DNA of 64,000 nt from Toxonevra muliebris (lineage: Eukaryota; Arthropoda; Insecta; Diptera; Pallopteridae): NCBI GenBank assembly GCA_963691655.1, contig OY829326.1, forward strand, positions 94,977,235 to 95,041,234, given 5' to 3'. Shown in pieces: positions 1 to 12,562 of the stretch (its first letter is position 1; each line of letters starts with the position of its first letter). A program made the position numbers and the translations under genes. Below the pieces are notes generated by a model. It saw only the letters and a program-made list of their open reading frames with translations, did no database searches and was not told the DNA's origin.

Positions 1-17
1 TATTCAGCTATAAGGAG

Positions 18-265
18 TTGAAATTCCCCAGCTCAGTTAAAGTAAAATATTTAAGAATTCATTTGGATAAAAAATTGAATTGGCAAAGTCATATTTTTAC
101 GAAACATAAAGCACTAGGCTTGAAACTTAGAAGTCACTTTTGGCTAATAAACAATAAATCAAAATTGTCGCTAAACAACAACATTTTGTTGTACAAAATT
201 GTTCTTAAGCCCATTTGAGCTTACAAGATTCTATTATGGTGAACAGCAGCAAATTCCAATCGGGA
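18..265 (+). pseudogene. jockey-type LINE reverse transcriptase, C-terminal fragment
   Basis: Decayed piece of the C-terminal part of a non-LTR retrotransposon polymerase. The reading KYLRIHLDKKLNWQSHI, followed by a region with LSLNNNILLYK and LKPI, aligns by eye with the minus-strand copy at 1488-2880 (YLGLYLDRRLTWK ... LENQLLIYK ... LKPVWTYG). After an in-frame stop at about 216 the same reading continues (AYKILLW, then TAANSN matching TAAHSN of the other copy) up to about 265, so the stop is a mutation inside the old gene. It is cut off by the window edge on the left and by a MITE on the right. It is not functional. The family call (jockey clade) is from recognition of the motif pattern, not from a search. 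Confidence 0.7.
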
Positions 266-667
266 GTGAAAATCTTATGACTTCAAAATCATGACTGCTT
301 TGAAGTCACTTAAAGTTACTTGAAGTCAATTGAAGCCACTTGGAGTCATTTGAAGTCATTTGGAATAAAGTTTTGATAATTCCATTTATTTAATTACGAA
401 AATATAAAACTGCACTTTTTGCAGCATTTATGAGAGAAACAGTTTGAGAGACCTTAATCAGATGAAAATGATCTTGAACGAGTCCAATTAGTTATTGTGG
501 TTTTGCTTAGACAATTAGTTTTAGGTAAATGTAAGCGCAACTTCAAATCCCAATTGACTGCAAGTGACTCCAATTAATTTCAAATTTCAATTGACTCCAA
601 GTGACTTCAAGTTACTCCAAGTGATTCAAAGCAGTCATGATTTTAAAGTCATAACATTTGCATTCCC
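262..667. repeat. palindromic MITE with GAAGTC-rich arms (hAT-like)
   Basis: The left arm starts GGGAGTGAAAATCTTATGAC and the right arm, reverse-complemented, starts GGGAATGCAAATGTTATGAC; the similarity continues for about 70 bp through ATCATGACTGCTTTGAA. The arms consist of many variants of a 10-bp motif like TTGAAGTCAC. A second copy lies at about 59540-59765 and shares the internal block with ATGATCTTG, CGAGTCCA and GCTTAGACAATT. That copy begins CAGAGCTGTAAAAG, a terminus typical of hAT elements. No transposase is inside, so this is a non-autonomous element. I could not define a target duplication here. It interrupts the LINE fragment on its left. Confidence 0.6.
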
Positions 668-679
668 ATGATTTCAAAA

Positions 680-1487
680 AAAAAAAGATTGCATTCCCTT
701 GACTCCAGAAAATACTTTTTCAAATAAATGACCAATCTGCGACTGTAAAAAATCTTCTAACTGCATTTTTTATTCTTAAGTCAAATGTGTTATTCAATAA
801 TTGCGATCAAAAATTATGTTTTTCATTCATTTGTGACTTATACCCTCAATTTACATATGTACTTCCTTCAACACAATTTTTAAAAGTTTTTATTCACAAT
901 TATTTTTTCTACTTCACCGTGTATACTACAAGTTCATAGGCTTTAAAAAATAATCATAGTATTACCATATAATCAACACTACCAATTATTTTCTTATATA
1001 TGTATGTATTTTAAAAAATTAAAACAATATATTTACAAAGTTATAAACAATGTAGTAAGAACTTTTAACTGCGCAATGAATCCTCATTATTGGTAGCTAC
1101 GTTGATTATAATTGTATAGGTCAATTAGATTTCCTTCTTAATACTACATATATGCATACTAATCTGAAATAAGTTAAGGTATGAAGTTGTTACACTTCAA
1201 TTATAACAAAAATAATAATAACAAACTTGCACTCATAGACAACAAAGTGTTTAATTTTTTTATTTTTTTTTTATTTAAGATCATATAATGCAATCTGTAT
1301 ATTATTAATAAATACATTCAGCAATATTTAAGTCGTCAGGTAATTTGTATGTATACAATTTATATTTAAACTTGTATGATATGTATCCAATGACACATCC
1401 ATTTCTATTTGGGTAATTAGAATAGTTATTTACAATTCAATTGATTTACAATTTTAAGCAAACATAAATTTTTTAGTTTATTTATTT
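680..1487. other. AT-rich non-coding stretch
   Basis: No gene seen. The stretch is AT-rich, with poly-T runs near 1255-1275. The last part next to 1488 is probably the untranslated tail of the minus-strand LINE copy that follows. Confidence 0.6.
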
Positions 1488-2880
1488 TTAATTATGGGCC
1501 GCTCTTCTTTTTAATCTGCAGAACCTTCTGCTGGTAGCCATAAGTGTGGAAGCAAGTATATTTGGATGAGCTTGTATCCTTTTTTTGTATGTAATAATAT
1601 TTATAGTGATTTCTTCTTTTACTGTGGGTATGTTGAGCTCACTATGTATTTGTAAGTTTGAAATATACCAAGAGGCATTGGAAATAATACGAAGTATTTT
1701 ATTTTGGAAACGTTGTAAAATTTTCAGATTTGAGTGTGCCGCGGTACCCCATAGTTGTATTCCATAGGTCCATACGGGTTTAAGAATGCACTTGTATATG
1801 AGAAGTTGGTTTTCTAGAGACATCTGTGACTTTCTTTCCAATAGCCAGTAGAATTTTCTAATTTGTAGACCCAATGCTTTTCGTTTAGTAAAACTGTGTG
1901 TTTTTCCAGGTTAGACGTCGATCCAGATATAAACCAAGGTATTTTGCTTCATCTGCCTGCGGTATGCTAATTCCATTTAGAGTTACAGGAGGACATGAGT
2001 AGCGCTTTGTAGTAAAGGAGACTTGTACCGATTTAGCTTCGTTAGCTTTAATGCGCCAATTTGTAATATTATCCAGGATCTTTTGTAGCTTGTAGGAAAC
2101 AATACTGGGATTTTTAGCAATGGCTAGTACTGCTGTATCATCTGCAAAGGTCCCGATGAGGACACCAGTAGTCAATGGTAAGTCTGAAGTGTACAACAAA
2201 TACAAAATTGGACCCAGCACACTTCCTTGGGGCACACCAGCCTGTATACAGTGTAGTCCTATTGTTGCTTCTCCCTCCTTTACTAGAAAAAGACGGTCTT
2301 TAAGATATGATTTTATGAAGTTGTAAAAATTAATTGGGATTGTTTTTTTTTATTTTGTAAAGCAAGCCAGAATGTCATACTTTATCGAATACCTGAGATA
2401 TATCCAGAAAAGCCGCTGTGCAGTGTTGTTTTTTTTCGAATGTCATATTTATGTGTTCAATAAGTCTGGGGATTTGTTCGATCGTGCTGTAGTTACGTCT
2501 AAAACCAAATTGTTGGTCTGGAATTATAAAATTCTTTTCAATAACGGGAGACAAACGTTTTAAATAGAATATTTCCATTACTTTGGCTGCAGTAGGAAGG
2601 AGACTAATGGGTCGATGGGACTTTAAATCAACCGCATTTTTACCAGATTTTGGAATCATTATGATTTGCGCCACTTTCCACTGTGGTGGGAAGAAGCCAC
2701 GCAGCAAAATAGCATAATATAAATGTGTTAAAAAGTTAATGCCTTCATTTGGTAGTTTTTTTTAGGGTTTTAGCAGTGATTATATCGTACCCAGGAGCTT
2801 TATGAGTTTTCAGTTTTTTAATGGCTGCACTTACTTTTTAATTTCTTTATAGGCAGATCAAGTTGATGTGTTTCGCCTAA
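1488..2880 (-). pseudogene. jockey-type LINE reverse transcriptase, 5'-truncated and frameshifted
   Basis: Reading on the minus strand from about 2880 down: HQLDLPIKKLK, APGYDIITAKTLKKLPNEG, then GFFPPQWKVAQIIMIPKSG and SHRPISLLP, GFRRNYSTIEQI, AAFLDISQVFDKV (first catalytic Asp), a break at the poly-T run near 2341-2352, then VPQGSVLGPILYLLYTSDLP, FADDTAVLA (catalytic DD pair), YLGLYLDRRLTWK, another break near 1880, and the C-terminal part LENQLLIYK ... WTYGIQLWGTA ending at the stop near 1488. This covers the RT palm and thumb and the C-terminal region of a jockey-clade polymerase. The endonuclease part is missing. At least two frameshifts make it inactive, although the catalytic Asp residues remain. 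It belongs to the same family as the fragment at 18-265. Confidence 0.85.
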
Positions 2881-2889
2881 GGTTTTGAG

Positions 2890-4600
2890 AACCATCTCTT
2901 CAACTCTTGTAGGACCTGCAATAATATTCGGTGTTTAATGATGTAACTATTCCCAGTAGTAAATTGGAATAGAGTTGACAAATTCAGCTTCGGACTCATA
3001 TTAAAATAGATACATACATACATAACCAAATTGTCAAAAGAAATTAAAAAATTAAAAATCGTACTTGTTTCGAAATTGGTCAATCTGCAAAATATATTTA
3101 AATTAACTTTAAAAAACTTTGAATTTATTCACTTGACTAAAATATAACTCCAAAATAAAAGTGCATCCACATAAGTTTAACAAAGCAATTTAAAATTAAA
3201 ACATAATACATTTCATTTCAAAGATGAATGTACTGAGTTTCACAGCTATTACTATTAAGTTTGTTCTAATAAGGCAACTATTTGAATCAAAAGTTAAAAA
3301 TACTTGATTCAAAGTGCAAGCAACTTTATTTTATGGTTGAAACCTTTGAAACAAAATGTAACCCATTAATTTTACGTGGTTGTATCTCTAGGTGATTAAA
3401 ATAACTTTCAGGAAATATTAAGTAACTCCCAAACTAAGCAATAAAATAATGTAAATATAAAATAATTTTTAATTAAGAGACCAAATGTGAAGTTGGGCAC
3501 ATGATAAAAGAAAAACTTTGGAGAATGCACATATGTATGTGGAAAATCCTAAATTTGTAAAATAAATCCCGAATAGTGAGAAAATTAAATTACTTTCAAA
3601 TGTAATAAAAGTATCAAAAGAGAATAATAATATGTATGATGCATTTTTTGGAGTTGTTTTCTTTTGTTTTATCTTACATAGTTCATTTGGTGCTTATTTT
3701 GAGCTTTGTAGAGCTGACTTAAAAAACATCATCAAGTGAATGTAAAAAGGATGCCCAATAAACTTCTAATAAAAACATGATGATGCATTGAGGACCTCCA
3801 GGACGACCACTTTTAGGATAGAAGGAATTCTATTAAAGAGAACAATGCAGAGCATTGACAAAAGAAAAACGAAATTCTTTCCAATTCTTGCCATGTTGAC
3901 TAGCTTCACTCTTTACTGCCCCTCTTCAAATATCACTCGATCTGTTATATAACCATACAACTTCAAAGAAAAATTAAAATTACAAGGTAAACAAAAAGAT
4001 ATATATTTGTCCCGCGTATACCAAAATTATGAGTTTTGGCTCCCATAACGGGGATCCCAGACGTGATAGTGGAAATTTGTGTATACGATTAGAATCAACG
4101 ACCTTGGAATCTACTGTTGCACTGTGTAATTTATGTAGTTTGAGGTAAACAATTTACCCATAAATTATTTTTGTTACGCTATGGTTAGACATGCTTGAAT
4201 TAATTTTGAATGACCCGCTTGGTTTACTACTGGGTGCAATGATATATAGAGTTCAAAAGTAATTAAAATACATATGTATATATGAGGTTAGAAATGAGTT
4301 AACAAACTTGTATTTATAAAAAGTACCCATTTTATTTTTGATCTCCGAACTTTTGCTTTTTTTTCATACTCATTGTAGGAAGTAAGAGGGCGAAAATATA
4401 AATATGTGAAATTATTTAATGCAATAAAATTAGACCTCCCAAAAAATGAATTTTATTAAATATTGTAATAAAATATGGGGTGTAATCATAGATTGCCTCC
4501 TCGTGGTACATCCTCGATAACACTAAAGGTATATAGCCTGAGAAAGCAAGACAAGCAAGATAACTCTCCTGGCCATATTACAAATTAATAATTATACAAC
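2890..4600. other. AT-rich non-coding stretch
   Basis: Short open frames here do not resemble any protein I know, and composition is very AT-rich. I see no tRNA, no clear terminal inverted repeat and no coding bias. Confidence 0.5.
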
Positions 4601-4639
4601 TACAAACAAAATATTAGACTCCAGCAACGATATTTTCAC

Positions 4640-6420
4640 AATAACGATCCAAATCGGAGGCCTCTATATATTGTAAATATTTATAAACCTAATGCAACAG
4701 CGCGGACACCTAATGTCCTCGAAGTTCCAAATTAACCCACAGTCTTTATTGGAGACTTAAACAGCCGCCGAACAACGAGAATGATAACAAGCTAATGGGA
4801 TTGGCAGACTTAAACCTCATGCACCTAATCTTCGACGCGGATATGGCAGAAAGGCTCCAACTTGGATCTTTGCTTCGTAACCCACTCCCTGAATTAAGAA
4901 CAGTCTTGCGGGATTTCCCACATAGCCAACACAGCCCAGTTTTGATCGACATCAGAATCCAGATCCCTTTAACTGATTCCAAAAAAAAAAACGCGCTGGA
5001 ATTTCACAAAGTCCAACTGGAACAGCTTCTCTCATGAAGTCGACTCATGCCTAAGGTTCATCCCACCGATGCAGTAGAATTATGTTAGATTCGGTGGGAA
5101 TAGTTATAGCAATCTCCAAAAAACATATTCCCCGAAAGTACATTCCAGGATGCTGCGAAGAAAGTGAACGACTCTATGAAAACTTCGAAACATCTAAAAA
5201 TCCCGAAACTAGCAGTGAACTGCTGAGACAACTGACGAGAACCGCAAAGGAAAATGGATAACAACCGTCAACAGCCTTAACTTCACCCACTCTAGCAAAA
5301 AAGCATGGAATCTCTTACGCAAACTTGGAGGAAGCAGCATCTTTAACACCACAAGATCACGCATGGATCTAAACAAATCGTAGACATTTCTCATGGTCCC
5401 GTGGACAAAGAACATACAGTCACCATAAAACGGGGGCTGAGAAACCTGAAGGACAATTCACCGCCACATTTTTCGGGCAGGTTTACACCCGAAGAGGTCA
5501 GCGTCGCTCTCCTGGCAGTAAAAAAAGGAAAGGCGGCGGGTTTCGATGGAATCTACCCGGAGTTCCGGAGTTACGGAAAATCCGGTAAACCCAGCGACGC
5601 ATCGGAAAGCTACCGACCTATTGCGCCATCAACGAACTCATACCTATCGAACAAGCAGTATTTCGTGCTATCGCTGACGACTCATATCGAGGCAGGTTTT
5701 GAGAAAAGACTAAAAACTTCCGTTGCTTTTGTTGACTTAATCGCAGCGTACGATACAGTCTGGAAGGACGGACTCATTTTAAATTTATTGAAAGCAATCA
5801 CATAAGGATATCGCGCCTAATTAACAAATTACTTTCAAACCACATATTCCAAGTCTTCATAAATGATGCCAAATGCAAAATGAGAAAACTCAACAACGAC
5901 TTGCCTCAGGGCTTGGTTCTCGCTCCTTTGTTGCTCAATATCTACATAAGCGATATTCCCGCGACCACATCGAAGAAGAAATTTTTATATGCTAACAACC
6001 TGACCTAGACCTAGAGCTACTGAGCGAATATTTCAGACAATGGAGACTACGCTGAAGAGCTAGCACATGATGCTTTTAATCTAAGCTTCACTTGGGTAGT
6101 ATAATGCACAGCTTTATCAGAAAATGATAATGTCACCATCACAAGCTCATCATACCAACTCTTTAGATTTGACTTATCGCGCAACCATTGGACTACCCTT
6201 AGCACGATCCGAATTAATCACAGAAGATGCGCCGACTCGCAGTTCCGCTGGGGAAGTGTAAGCTTCCCGCTTGCGATTGCGGAGCCCAACAACAGACTAT
6301 CCATCAAATTATCAAAGAATATAGCAAACGATTCTACCCTGGGGGCATCCAAGACTTCGCGAATACTAACATTAACCAAACTGTGATGGACTGGCAACAA
6401 AACTTAGATATTGTGATTTA
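4640..6420 (+). pseudogene. decayed LINE with endonuclease, RT and C-terminal zinc-knuckle-like remnants
   Basis: A second non-LTR family, different from the copy at 1488-2880. In order: endonuclease remnants (VNIYKPNATAR, IGDLNSRR near 4745, then HSPVLIDIRIQIPLT near 4930); RT start (FTPEEVSVALLAVKKGKAAG at 5483-5542, SESYRPIA, SLTTHIEAGFEKRLKTSVAF then VDLIAAYDTVWKDGLI at 5733-5780, with one catalytic Asp); GLVLAPLLLNIYISDIPATT in another frame near 5910; a YADD equivalent degraded to YANN near 5990; and a C-terminal block KLPACDCGAQQQTIHQII near 6255 that resembles the Cys/His region after the RT in jockey-superfamily polymerases. Large internal deletions and several frameshifts are present. 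It is inactive. Confidence 0.8.
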
Positions 6421-6459
6421 GTTTTAATTTTCCCGTAACTTAAATTGTTAGATGTTGTG

Positions 6460-7993
6460 ATTTATCTGCTATTCTGAATGCATAATGTTACATTAAAATA
6501 TTTTAAAATTATTTCAGAATATTGTAATATGAAAACCATACGCTATATAAAATCGAGAACTTTTAATTATGTAAATGTTTATTCAGAAAAAAAAACACTC
6601 TTTACATTAGAATCATTCGTAAAAAATTCATTCATAATTCTGAAAGTTATAAAACTCAATCATAATAATAATAACCTCGATATTGACCTAGATAAGAAAA
6701 GAATTTTAATTCACTAATCATAAACGCACTAACCCATTTAGCTATAGAAGCCAAACAACTCAAGGTTTATGCCCCCAAGAATCCTAATAGCTATTTACAC
6801 TAAATTCCAATTAACATTTCAATCATCTGTTCATTATTTTCATTCATTTAGCGGCGTTCTAATATGACCTCAACTGAAAAATAAAATTTTTAATGGTCTT
6901 AATTACATAACTTTAATTTTTAAAGAAAAAGGTTATGAATTCTTTTCGTTAAAATTTTGTTTGATGTTATTGAAAAGTGAATTTTTTTGTAAAACTTTAA
7001 GTTCACTCACTATTGCCTTAATAAAAACTAGTTTTTAAGCATTTAGCATATTAAGTTTTTAAAAGTTAATTTCTATAAATTTACAGTACAATAAAAAAGT
7101 TCTTAATTTTCATATGCAGATCCGACACAAAAATTTAAATCATTTGAATGTGGAATCGAACAATGATAACAAATAACTAGTTTGTCTATATTTTTGATAA
7201 CTTCGGGATATATATTAACTCTTTGAAGGCCCATGTCTCATGAACGGAAAAAACAAATCTCAGTAGTATTAACTTCAAGCATAGTTACTCTGAGAAACCA
7301 CAAAAAGGAAGCAAGGCCGAAAGGAGTTTTTTGACATTTTAAATCGAATATTAAGTAAAACCGATTAATTTTTTTGTAAATATGTTTTGATTATTGAATA
7401 AAATTGCTTCGACAAGCATTGAAACAAAATCCCATTAAAGTTAACTTCTAAACTAATTGTATCAAATATATATGCTCTTTTTATTGCTAAAAAAGAAAAA
7501 AAATGTTGTTATTTACTTGTTTTCTTGACCTCTAATTTACAATCGATTCAAAAAATTTTTTTTTTTGCTTTTTTTTAAGAATATTAAAATTAAAGTTTTG
7601 CATTTTGTCGAGTCATTATGACGTTAGCGAATTCTCTAAATTATTGTGTTGATGATTGAAAAAACAGAGATACCACTTAGATTCTTACAATTAATTCTTA
7701 TTAATGAATTTTAATTCTAGCACAAAAAAAAGTTGTTGACCTTTAAATTTCACAGATTAGTCACTGAAATTTAAATTTTCGTAACAATTCTTGTTTATGT
7801 AACTATGTAAATAAGTATTAAAATAAATTATATAATTTTAAATAAAACAAGAAATTTTATTACCTACGATATTTTTAATTTACACATGTTTTATCACCTC
7901 ACAAAGTCTAATACTTAATACATATTAAAAACACTAAGTATTAAATTTTATTTGATTTACAACTGGTTTTATTAAGCGGAAAAATTCGAACTT
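6460..7993. other. AT-rich non-coding stretch
   Basis: No coding signal or repeat boundary could be recognised. The open frame at 6478-6717 is Asn/Ile/Lys-rich and fits random AT-rich sequence. Confidence 0.5.
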
Positions 7994-7996
7994 AAC

Positions 7997-8503
7997 ACTG
8001 TGCAACAATTTTAGGGTCATATAATCTAACGGCGAAGGGACCAACACAGGAAGGTAGTACTGGTCTAGGGTAGCAAAACCCTAAGACGTTTTTAAAACCG
8101 CTAAGCTCGCTTTTAAATGTTATAGGCTTTCAAAGTTCAGCTGTTTTAGTGTGTTTTTCAATTCTATTTTCTGTTTATAATAAAACAATAATTTCAGAAC
8201 CCAAACTTTTTTAAATTCTATACATTTTTATTAATAGTATTATTGCTTATTTTTTGCAAAAGTCATGTAATGGATAGTTTAAACTTCTTAATATGGAAAA
8301 CTCTATAAGGTTAAAATTGTTGAAAACGTTTTTTGTTCTTATTTCGCTGAAAAAAGTAGTTTACTACATATTTAAAAAATGAGCTGCAAGAGGCAAACTT
8401 TGAATGCTTTTATCTTTTAAAAGAGAGCTAACTTTGCAAAACTCTTTTAGTACTATCGACCTGTGTTGGCCGATTCCCCGGTAGAAAAATGTGTTGCACA
8501 GTG
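7997..8503. repeat. MITE with CACTGTGCAACA inverted ends and TAA target duplication
   Basis: The left end CACTGTGCAACA at 7997-8008 is exactly inverted at the right end (TGTTGCACAGTG, 8492-8503). The three bases TAA flank both sides (7994-7996 and 8504-8506), as expected for a target-site duplication. The 507-bp body has no recognisable transposase. CACTG-type ends with a 3-bp duplication suggest the CMC (CACTA/Mirage/Chapaev) group; this superfamily call is inference. Confidence 0.65.
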
Positions 8504-8918
8504 TAATTTAAGGGGTGTAAGTGTGAAGGGGTATAAGTCTAAAGGGTCTAAACGCCAAATTTTTTTTTATATTTTTTTTTTTAGAAGGTACATTTTTTTG
8601 CACATATTTGCCAAGCCAAATATGATTGTAAAGGGTTTTATGTCTTATCTATTAAACAAAAATAACAAAAATACAAGAATATTTGCTAGGGTGTAAATCC
8701 AATACTAAATACTGCCTTTTCATTCATATTTGTTATACCATATTCCCGTTCAATGTTTTTGATACTTAGACCCTTTGAATGTTTTTAATTCATTAGTAAT
8801 ATTGAAATTAAAAATTAACAATGAATTGAATTTACTCCTGAGAAGGATTGAGATTACTCAGATAGCAATTACTATACTTTACTAAAAACTATTTCCGGAA
8901 AAAGTTAGACTTAAGATA

Positions 8919-9165
8919 TCGCTCATTTACTAAAAGACTGTCATAACTCAAAAAACGGGATTTTGCAGAAAACGCGTTTGAAGTTTTCAATTGAGTCCCA
9001 CTTTGCAGAAAAAAGAAGAAATCTTATAATTCTCAAACGCAGAGTATACAAGATATTAATATGAAATTTTTACACAATACGAAGCGTGAAATAATGAATA
9101 ATTCTGTATTATTAACTAAAAAATCGTGTTTTTTGACTTATGACAGTCTTTTAGTAAATGAGCGA
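8919..9165. repeat. 247-bp MITE with ~45-bp inverted repeats, TA target
   Basis: The left end TCGCTCATTTACTAAAAGAC at 8919 is repeated inverted at the right end (to 9165). The match continues through TGTCATAA and TCAAAAAAC for roughly 45 bp with few differences. A TA dinucleotide flanks each side (8917-8918 and 9166-9167), consistent with Tc1/mariner-type insertion. The inside is non-coding. The high arm similarity suggests fairly recent movement. Confidence 0.75.
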
Positions 9166-9393
9166 TATGTATTGTAAAGAAACTGCTCACTTTTAAACCA
9201 ACCAACTGCTCACCAGAGCTTTGAACCTATAAAATTTTACCATGTGGTTTGTTAAACGGGTCATAGTCCCTCTGAACCACTGGTTATATTTTAGTCTGAC
9301 TTTTTTAAGAGTAAGAAACTCAACATGATGCCAATCCATACAAATTACTCGTCGCTGCAACTTATTGAGCGATTTGAGCTCACATGAAATTAA

Positions 9394-9530
9394 GGCCGTT
9401 CTCCCACTCGAGATAACGCAACTGCGGCCCGACACAAAGCGGCGATTTTCAATGCTAATCGCTCTTAAACAATCCCAACGATTTTCATTTTCAAAGTCGT
9501 AGTGGCATTGGCTTCAGTGGGAGAATGGCC
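9394..9530. repeat. 137-bp MITE with GGCCRTTCTCCCACT ends, TAA target duplication
   Basis: The left end GGCCGTTCTCCCACT and the inverted right end GGCCATTCTCCCACT differ at one base. Both sides are flanked by TAA (9391-9393 and 9531-9533), the 3-bp target type used by PIF/Harbinger elements. The body is GC-richer than its surroundings. An 80-residue minus-strand open frame overlapping the left part is not a gene. Confidence 0.7.
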
Positions 9531-9699
9531 TAAGGCTCAATCAAAGAAGTGGATGTTCAGACTTTGAAAAAGATCTGCATTTTATAGTAGGATTCGTTTT
9601 TTGGGCGTGGAAATAACTAAATTAAACTTTTATTTGTGTGCTTTTAGTTAAGAAGTAATATAAACTTAAGGTTTAATCTAATTAGGTAATTATTATTTC

Positions 9700-10440
9700 G
9701 CCTGTATTTAGGACTCGTATTGGTTAGCCAACTTACCTGGAAACCTAATACTGAAGAAAAGAAAGAATTAGGAAAGCCAACATTGATTTGTACACTTGTA
9801 AAAAAGCGATTGGAATAAGGTGGGGCCTGACTCCACGAATTATGCACTGGCTCTACATCTCTTTCGTCAGTTACTTAAAGCTTTTGAGCAAGGCCCAAAG
9901 AAGAGAATTTTTGGGCGGCGGTATGAAATGACTGGCCGACGGACCACTCAACTATTTTCCATACCAGGAGTAGTTGTATCCAAAAGATTGATCACTCTAT
10001 AACCAAACTCAGCTTTGACAGGACTTCAAGACGCCTATTCCGTCGAGAAGGGAGAGGGAAACACTCATGCCTTGGAGAAGAGGGTAACTTATCTTCTATA
10101 CCAACGGATCCAAGCTTGACGATAGGGTTGGCTTCGGAGGTTTATCAAAGGACTAGACTGGAGCTGTCGGTCCGTCTTCACGACCACTGTAGTGTTTATG
10201 AAACAGAGATCCTAGCCAAAAAAAGGTAGCCGTTTACATAAGGAAGCACACCGTAAATATATACTCGGATAGCCAGGCGGCCATCAAGTCAATGAACTCA
10301 GTGGCATTAAAATCAAAGGTTACTCAGGGCTGTCCAGAGGCGATATTGTAGCGTCTAAGTCAGTTGGTTATGTAGACCGACTGCCGCAATAACCTAACCT
10401 TCGTCTGTATTGGATTGTTGACCACATTTGATTTACCAAA
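9700..10440 (+). pseudogene. decayed LINE: RT C-terminus plus RNase H domain
   Basis: Fragments in alternating frames: LGLVLVSQLTWKPNTEE near 9715, then RIRKANIDLYTCKKAIG and RWGLTPRIMHWLY near 9765-9855, LSKAQRR near 9885, and an RNase H domain starting FYTNGSKLDDRVGFGG near 10100 and continuing KHTVNIYSDSQAAIKSMNS near 10243-10300. YLGxxLDxxLTWK followed by RKAxxALYxCRKAIGxxWGLTP and then TDGSK / SDSQAA is the order found in LINEs of the I/Loa/R1 type that carry a C-terminal RNase H. The first catalytic Asp of the RNase H (TDGSK) has become Asn. Many frameshifts; inactive. Confidence 0.75.
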
Positions 10441-10566
10441 TTTTATCTGAAGCAATTCTGATTTCGGCCTGAAGAACTGAAGTATTTGAATCATGTGAAA
10501 GGAACTACCACTACCGTTCTATATAGTTTTTGCCATTCTTCTTTGACACTTGTATTACATATTGGC

Positions 10567-11094
10567 AGGGCGTCGAGAGAAAATTCGGGCCCGGTGGTGA
10601 TAACCTCTGGCCCCCCACTCCCCCTCCTCCCTCATCTCTTCTCACCACAAATGATACAATAAATATCTATGTATGGGACAAGAAGAAATTATTTTATACT
10701 TTTTAGTCCGTTTTAAAAAAATGGTATATTAAAATTTTTTTTTTATTTTAATTATTATTTTACTTTAATTTTTATCAACGACTCATCTGGCGACCAATAT
10801 TTATGAAACCTCTTGAATTCAGTCTGATATTCTGGAGCATTTCAAACAAATCTGGCATGAGCAAATTCGTTGTATAAAGTTTTTTTCCTATTCTACATAA
10901 CAAAAATTTTTCGAATATAGGGCCCGGACCAGTCTGCAAATTGTCTTCATGATAGATGATTAACCCGATAAATAAATTTTATGGTTTGGAATTCAATTTT
11001 CAGACGCATAGACGCTTGTTAAAATTTTTCTGGATTTTGGATTGATATCCGGGCCCCCTCGAAAACTCCGGGCCCGGTGGGAATCCCACCCGAC
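10567..11094. repeat. repeat with recurring GGGCCCGG motif
   Basis: The palindromic motif GGGCCCGG occurs at about 10588, 10920 and 11071, with related GGGCCCCC near 11051, in an otherwise AT-rich stretch. The first and last occurrences share context (TTCGGGCCCGGTGG and CTCCGGGCCCGGTGG), so they look like copies of one repeat end in direct orientation. I cannot assign a class. It contains no coding sequence. Confidence 0.35.
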
Positions 11095-11801
11095 TAGTGT
11101 TGATTCGATACCCACATAGTATCGATACTTTTACTCATTACTTGTATCGAGTAAAAGTATCGATGCTACCGAAAATATCGGAAAAAAGTATCGAATATGT
11201 AATTGTATCGAATACTCGTTTAAAGAGACAAATTACTCTTTTTTTAAGTGGTTTGTCAAGGAAAACATTCAGGCCAGAACGGCCCATTGTGATACAACAT
11301 GGTTGAGCCTACAGTTTATACTACTCAACACGAGTTTTTCGCCAATAAATATTGGTTTTGAGATATTTCCTCTGGAAGCACGTGAATCATAGAAATGACG
11401 TTAATTTAATTTAGCAAATCGCTGGAAAATTCATAATAGAAGGAAAACTAATCAACAGATTAAAGCTTGTTAAAAATATTTTATTTTAATGAAAAGGTTT
11501 CAATAAACATTATGTTCTAAATGCATGGCCGGAAATATCTTCTAGAACTTCAATACTGTACTGCAATATTGTCATACATTGAAATATTGCAATATGGACT
11601 GAAATATTTTGAATAATTCTGCAGTAGAATTTTGAAATATATTATTGATTGCTGTAAAATATTGTTCCACAATTTAAAATTTTGTACAGCAATATTTCAG
11701 TTTTTTAAATAAATATTTTCCAAAAGTATCGAGTATCCGATACTGATCCTTTTTTCCGATACTAAGTAAAATACTTATGGTATAGCATCGATATTTCTCT
11801 G
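11095..11801. repeat. composite hAT-like element with TATCGATAC-rich arms
   Basis: Left arm (11095-11225) and inverted right arm (about 11725-11801) share TATCGATGCTA and GTATCGGAAAAAAG and consist of variants of GTATCGATACTTTTAC. The right end read inward starts CAGAGAAATATCGATGC and the left end TAGTGTTGATTCGATACC, both close to hAT-type ends (CAGNGNTG). No matching 8-bp duplication was found, so the two arms may come from different copies. Inside lie a piece of the repeat also found at 21421-21770 (11238-11330) and a block rich in GCAATATT/AATATTGC (11556-11700). No coding capacity. Confidence 0.45.
11238..11330. repeat. fragment of the fold-back/SINE repeat found at 21421-21770
   Basis: The stretch CTTTTTTTAAGTGG ... 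TCAGGCCAGAACGGCCCATT ... CATGGTTGAGCCTACAGTTT matches, read in the same sense, the reverse complement of the right arm at about 21700-21772. This shows the sequence is a dispersed family and gives an outer boundary near the poly-T run. Confidence 0.6.
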
Positions 11802-11809
11802 GAACATAT

Positions 11810-12560
11810 TTATTTCAAAGTGTTAAAAAGATAAATTATTGTAGTAGTAAAAACACAAGAGAGAAGTCTGAAGAAATTATAGACATTATTCTGCTGGCAA
11901 TTTAAATTTTAAACCCGCATAAAAAAAGATCAAATGTAACCCAGGACACGTAAATATATTTTTTTATGAGCCCTATCAGAATCCACTTTAAGAACCTTGT
12001 TATTTTTTTTTTGTATAATCTTACACTGATAAGAAGTTGACCATGACAATACCATAGAAGCTTGTTATTATCGGACAAATCGAAAAAATTTCACTTCATG
12101 GGAAAGCAGAAAGATTGTTCTTTTGTGGAAAAAAAATATCCTGGTGAAAGTAAAATGACCAGTTTTACAAGGGTTCAACAATAACCTAATTGAACAATAC
12201 AAATAGAGTATCCTATTCAGAACAGTTTGGGCTTTTCTTCAACAGGCACCCTAAATACTGAATGCTCAACACAACACACGGTCTGAAACTTTTTGGATCT
12301 TTTCCAATTTTTGGAATGAAAATCACTTAAACCGCTTCAGTATATAAGAAAATCGATAGGTACCTCCAACAACTGCATCTACCTGCATACCCGTTTCCAG
12401 AGCAATATACCATCAAGACTTGTCGCGTTGAAACTCTCACTTGAAACTTTATAAAATCAAAAGGCGAATGGATAATTTTTAAGAGTAATTCGAGGTCGCT
12501 GATCCCGTTTTTGTACTCAGATTTCCTTCATCACTATGGAGTCCCAAAACTTATCATTTT
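11810..12560. other. non-coding stretch
   Basis: No gene or defined repeat end found. Composition is AT-rich with scattered 20-60 bp less AT-rich islands (for example near 12240-12440) that give no long open frame on either strand. Confidence 0.45.
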
Positions 12561-12562
12561 GG

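Noticed and set aside
9193..9435. 80-residue minus-strand frame
   Set aside because: It overlaps the left part of a MITE at 9394-9530, has no ATG support in context and no known motif.
11110..11225. TATCGATA sites as DREF-binding regulatory elements
   Set aside because: They are part of the repeated motif that builds the arms of a MITE and occur near no gene.
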